Below, piece after piece: positions 12,344-13,342 of a stretch of DNA of 13,342 bases. Made by a program: the position numbers and the translations under genes. The DNA is taken from positions 1 through 13,342 of the forward strand of contig JAQUAE010000013.1 in NCBI GenBank assembly GCA_028687395.1, read 5' to 3'. The notes beneath the pieces are model-generated. The model saw nothing but the letters and a program-made list of their open reading frames with translations, was not told the DNA's origin and made no database searches. The first letter of the stretch is position 1, and each line of letters opens with the position of its first letter. This DNA comes from Anaerolineales bacterium. GTDB taxonomy: Bacteria > Chloroflexota > Anaerolineae > Anaerolineales > UBA4823.

Positions 12344-13342
12344 TCATTTCGCGCTCGCGGAGGCGTCTTTCAGCTCCTGCAGGCGGGCTTTCAACTCCGC
12401 CCGGCGCTGGTTGTAGGCAGCTTCGGGTAGCTGGCCCGCCTGGAACAGGTCGTCCAGGGCAATGATGGCATCCATCACCGTGTCGGGGTTCTCCTGAGCC
12501 TGGCTGCTGGCGGCCAGGAGCACGTCGCTCTCCTCCTCGGCAGCCTTGAGTCGAGACTGGCGATAGAACCAGGCGCCGGCGACGATCAACGCCACACCGA
12601 GGGCGCCCAGGCCGACGAATAGCGAGTTGGCGGAACCGCCGTCCAGGGAAATGCCTCCCCCACCCAAGCCTCCGCTGAGGGTCAGGCGCAATTCGTCTCC
12701 GGGTTCCAGGCCGCTGCCGCTATACAGGTGGTAGCGAGCGCCCTGGACATCGCGCAAGCCGTCGTCCTTGATCATATCGCTGCGGATGCGCACGCTCCCT
12801 TCGGGAACCAGGATGACCACCGCTTCCACCCTTTGCAAGACCGGTTGGGCCAGTTCAAGCCTGCGGTTATAGGGCATCTCGAAGCTGAACAAGACCTGGT
12901 AGTTGCCCGAACCCGGCCGCACCGCCACAGTGTCGCCGAAGCCATCCGGCGTTTCGACGTAGCGTTCACCCAGAACGGAGTCGTCGAACTCCAGGTTGGT
13001 CGAGCCCACTGGCAGCTTGAAGCGGATCATGGGCTGCCCGGGTTCGGAAGCTATCAGCGTCTTATCGCTGGTGTTCGACATAATGTACAGCTCCACCACC
13101 CGCACGGTATTCTCATCCAGCAGGTCGAAGAAGAGGTGAAGGCGGTCTACGGTAATAACTGAGGCGTCAGTGGTGGTTTCGTACACCGTGATGGGCAGGT
13201 CGAGAGCATTGACGTTGGGTGGGACGACGCTGACATCCGAACCATAGGTCAACTGGTCGAATTCAACCGAAGCGACGTAGGCGCGCCCCTCTACCATCTC
13301 GACGTTAGGAAAGCTGTAGGAGCCATCCGGGCGGACGGTTGT
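12344..13342 (-). CDS. Membrane-anchored protein, Greek-key N-terminus and SHOCT-like tail (partial)
   Basis: The frame is open to the window edge, so the amino end is missing. The internal ATG at 13297 is probably not the start, because the preceding residues TVRPDGSYSFPNVEM are the typical last strands of a carboxypeptidase-regulatory-like (Greek-key) domain. Of the 332 visible residues, about 230 form a beta-rich extracytoplasmic region. A Gly-rich linker, a single membrane helix (about 223-245 counted from the Met at 13297) and YRQSRLK at the cytosolic side follow. The tail (about 275-309) reads IIALDDLFQAGQLPEAAYNQRRAELKARLQEL. It resembles a SHOCT-type short oligomerisation module, or the 'one DLF, one EAAY' helix pair seen at the ends of membrane proteins. 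It lies 80 bases upstream of ccmA on the same strand, so a role in cytochrome c biogenesis or electron transport is possible but unproven. Confidence 0.75.
   Translation of the reverse strand, partial: TTVRPDGSYSFPNVEMVEGRAYVASVEFDQLTYGSDVSVVPPNVNALDLPITVYETTTDASVITVDRLHLFFDLLDENTVRVVELYIMSNTSDKTLIASEPGQPMIRFKLPVGSTNLEFDDSVLGERYVETPDGFGDTVAVRPGSGNYQVLFSFEMPYNRRLELAQPVLQRVEAVVILVPEGSVRIRSDMIKDDGLRDVQGARYHLYSGSGLEPGDELRLTLSGGLGGGGISLDGGSANSLFVGLGALGVALIVAGAWFYRQSRLKAAEEESDVLLAASSQAQENPDTVMDAIIALDDLFQAGQLPEAAYNQRRAELKARLQELKDASASAK

Overview
The window reads like a chromosomal segment of a GC-rich, probably Chloroflexota (Anaerolineae-like) bacterium. The grounds are indirect: high-GC coding style, a ccmABCD haem-export cluster, a two-subunit class I fumarase, and a VOC / RibD-type reductase / PhnB-like gene run. 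No rRNA or other phylogenetic marker is present, so the taxonomy is an inference. No tRNA, rRNA, CRISPR array, transposase or integrase was seen.

Layout. At 1-222 is a decayed fragment of a HepT (DUF86, HEPN toxin) gene. At 231-2663 (-) is a full-length ComEC DNA-uptake channel whose C-terminal metallo-beta-lactamase-like domain has lost its metal-binding motif. At 2961-3368 (+) is a small VanZ-like membrane protein. At 3648-5641 (+) is a three-gene run: a VOC protein, a RibD/DHFR-like reductase and a duplicated PhnB-like VOC protein. The promoter regions at 2845-3570 share an 8-base motif, TATTCGGA.

From 5642 to about 5937 there is no convincing gene but a chain of strong stems, which is a candidate structured RNA. 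Composition then drops sharply to AT-rich from about 5935 to 8135. This island carries two minus-strand genes of unknown function. One (289 aa) has a textbook HEPN RNase motif; the other is broken by a frameshift and would restore to about 296 aa. Together they look like a horizontally acquired, partly decayed toxin or defence module, but that role is inferred.

At 8282-9799 (+) are the alpha and beta subunits of an oxygen-sensitive [4Fe-4S] fumarate hydratase. Their leader can fold into two mutually exclusive hairpins, one of which covers the ribosome binding site. The operon ends at a 15-bp inverted repeat shared with the convergent operon. That convergent operon (minus strand) comprises a membrane-anchored protein running off the window edge, then ccmA, ccmB, ccmC and a 56-codon ccmD, which together export haem for cytochrome c maturation. 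ccmEFGH are not in the window.

The metabolic genes (fumarase, Ccm) are ordinary housekeeping. The less ordinary material is the 5642-8280 stretch: candidate RNA, AT-rich HEPN island and fumarase leader switch.
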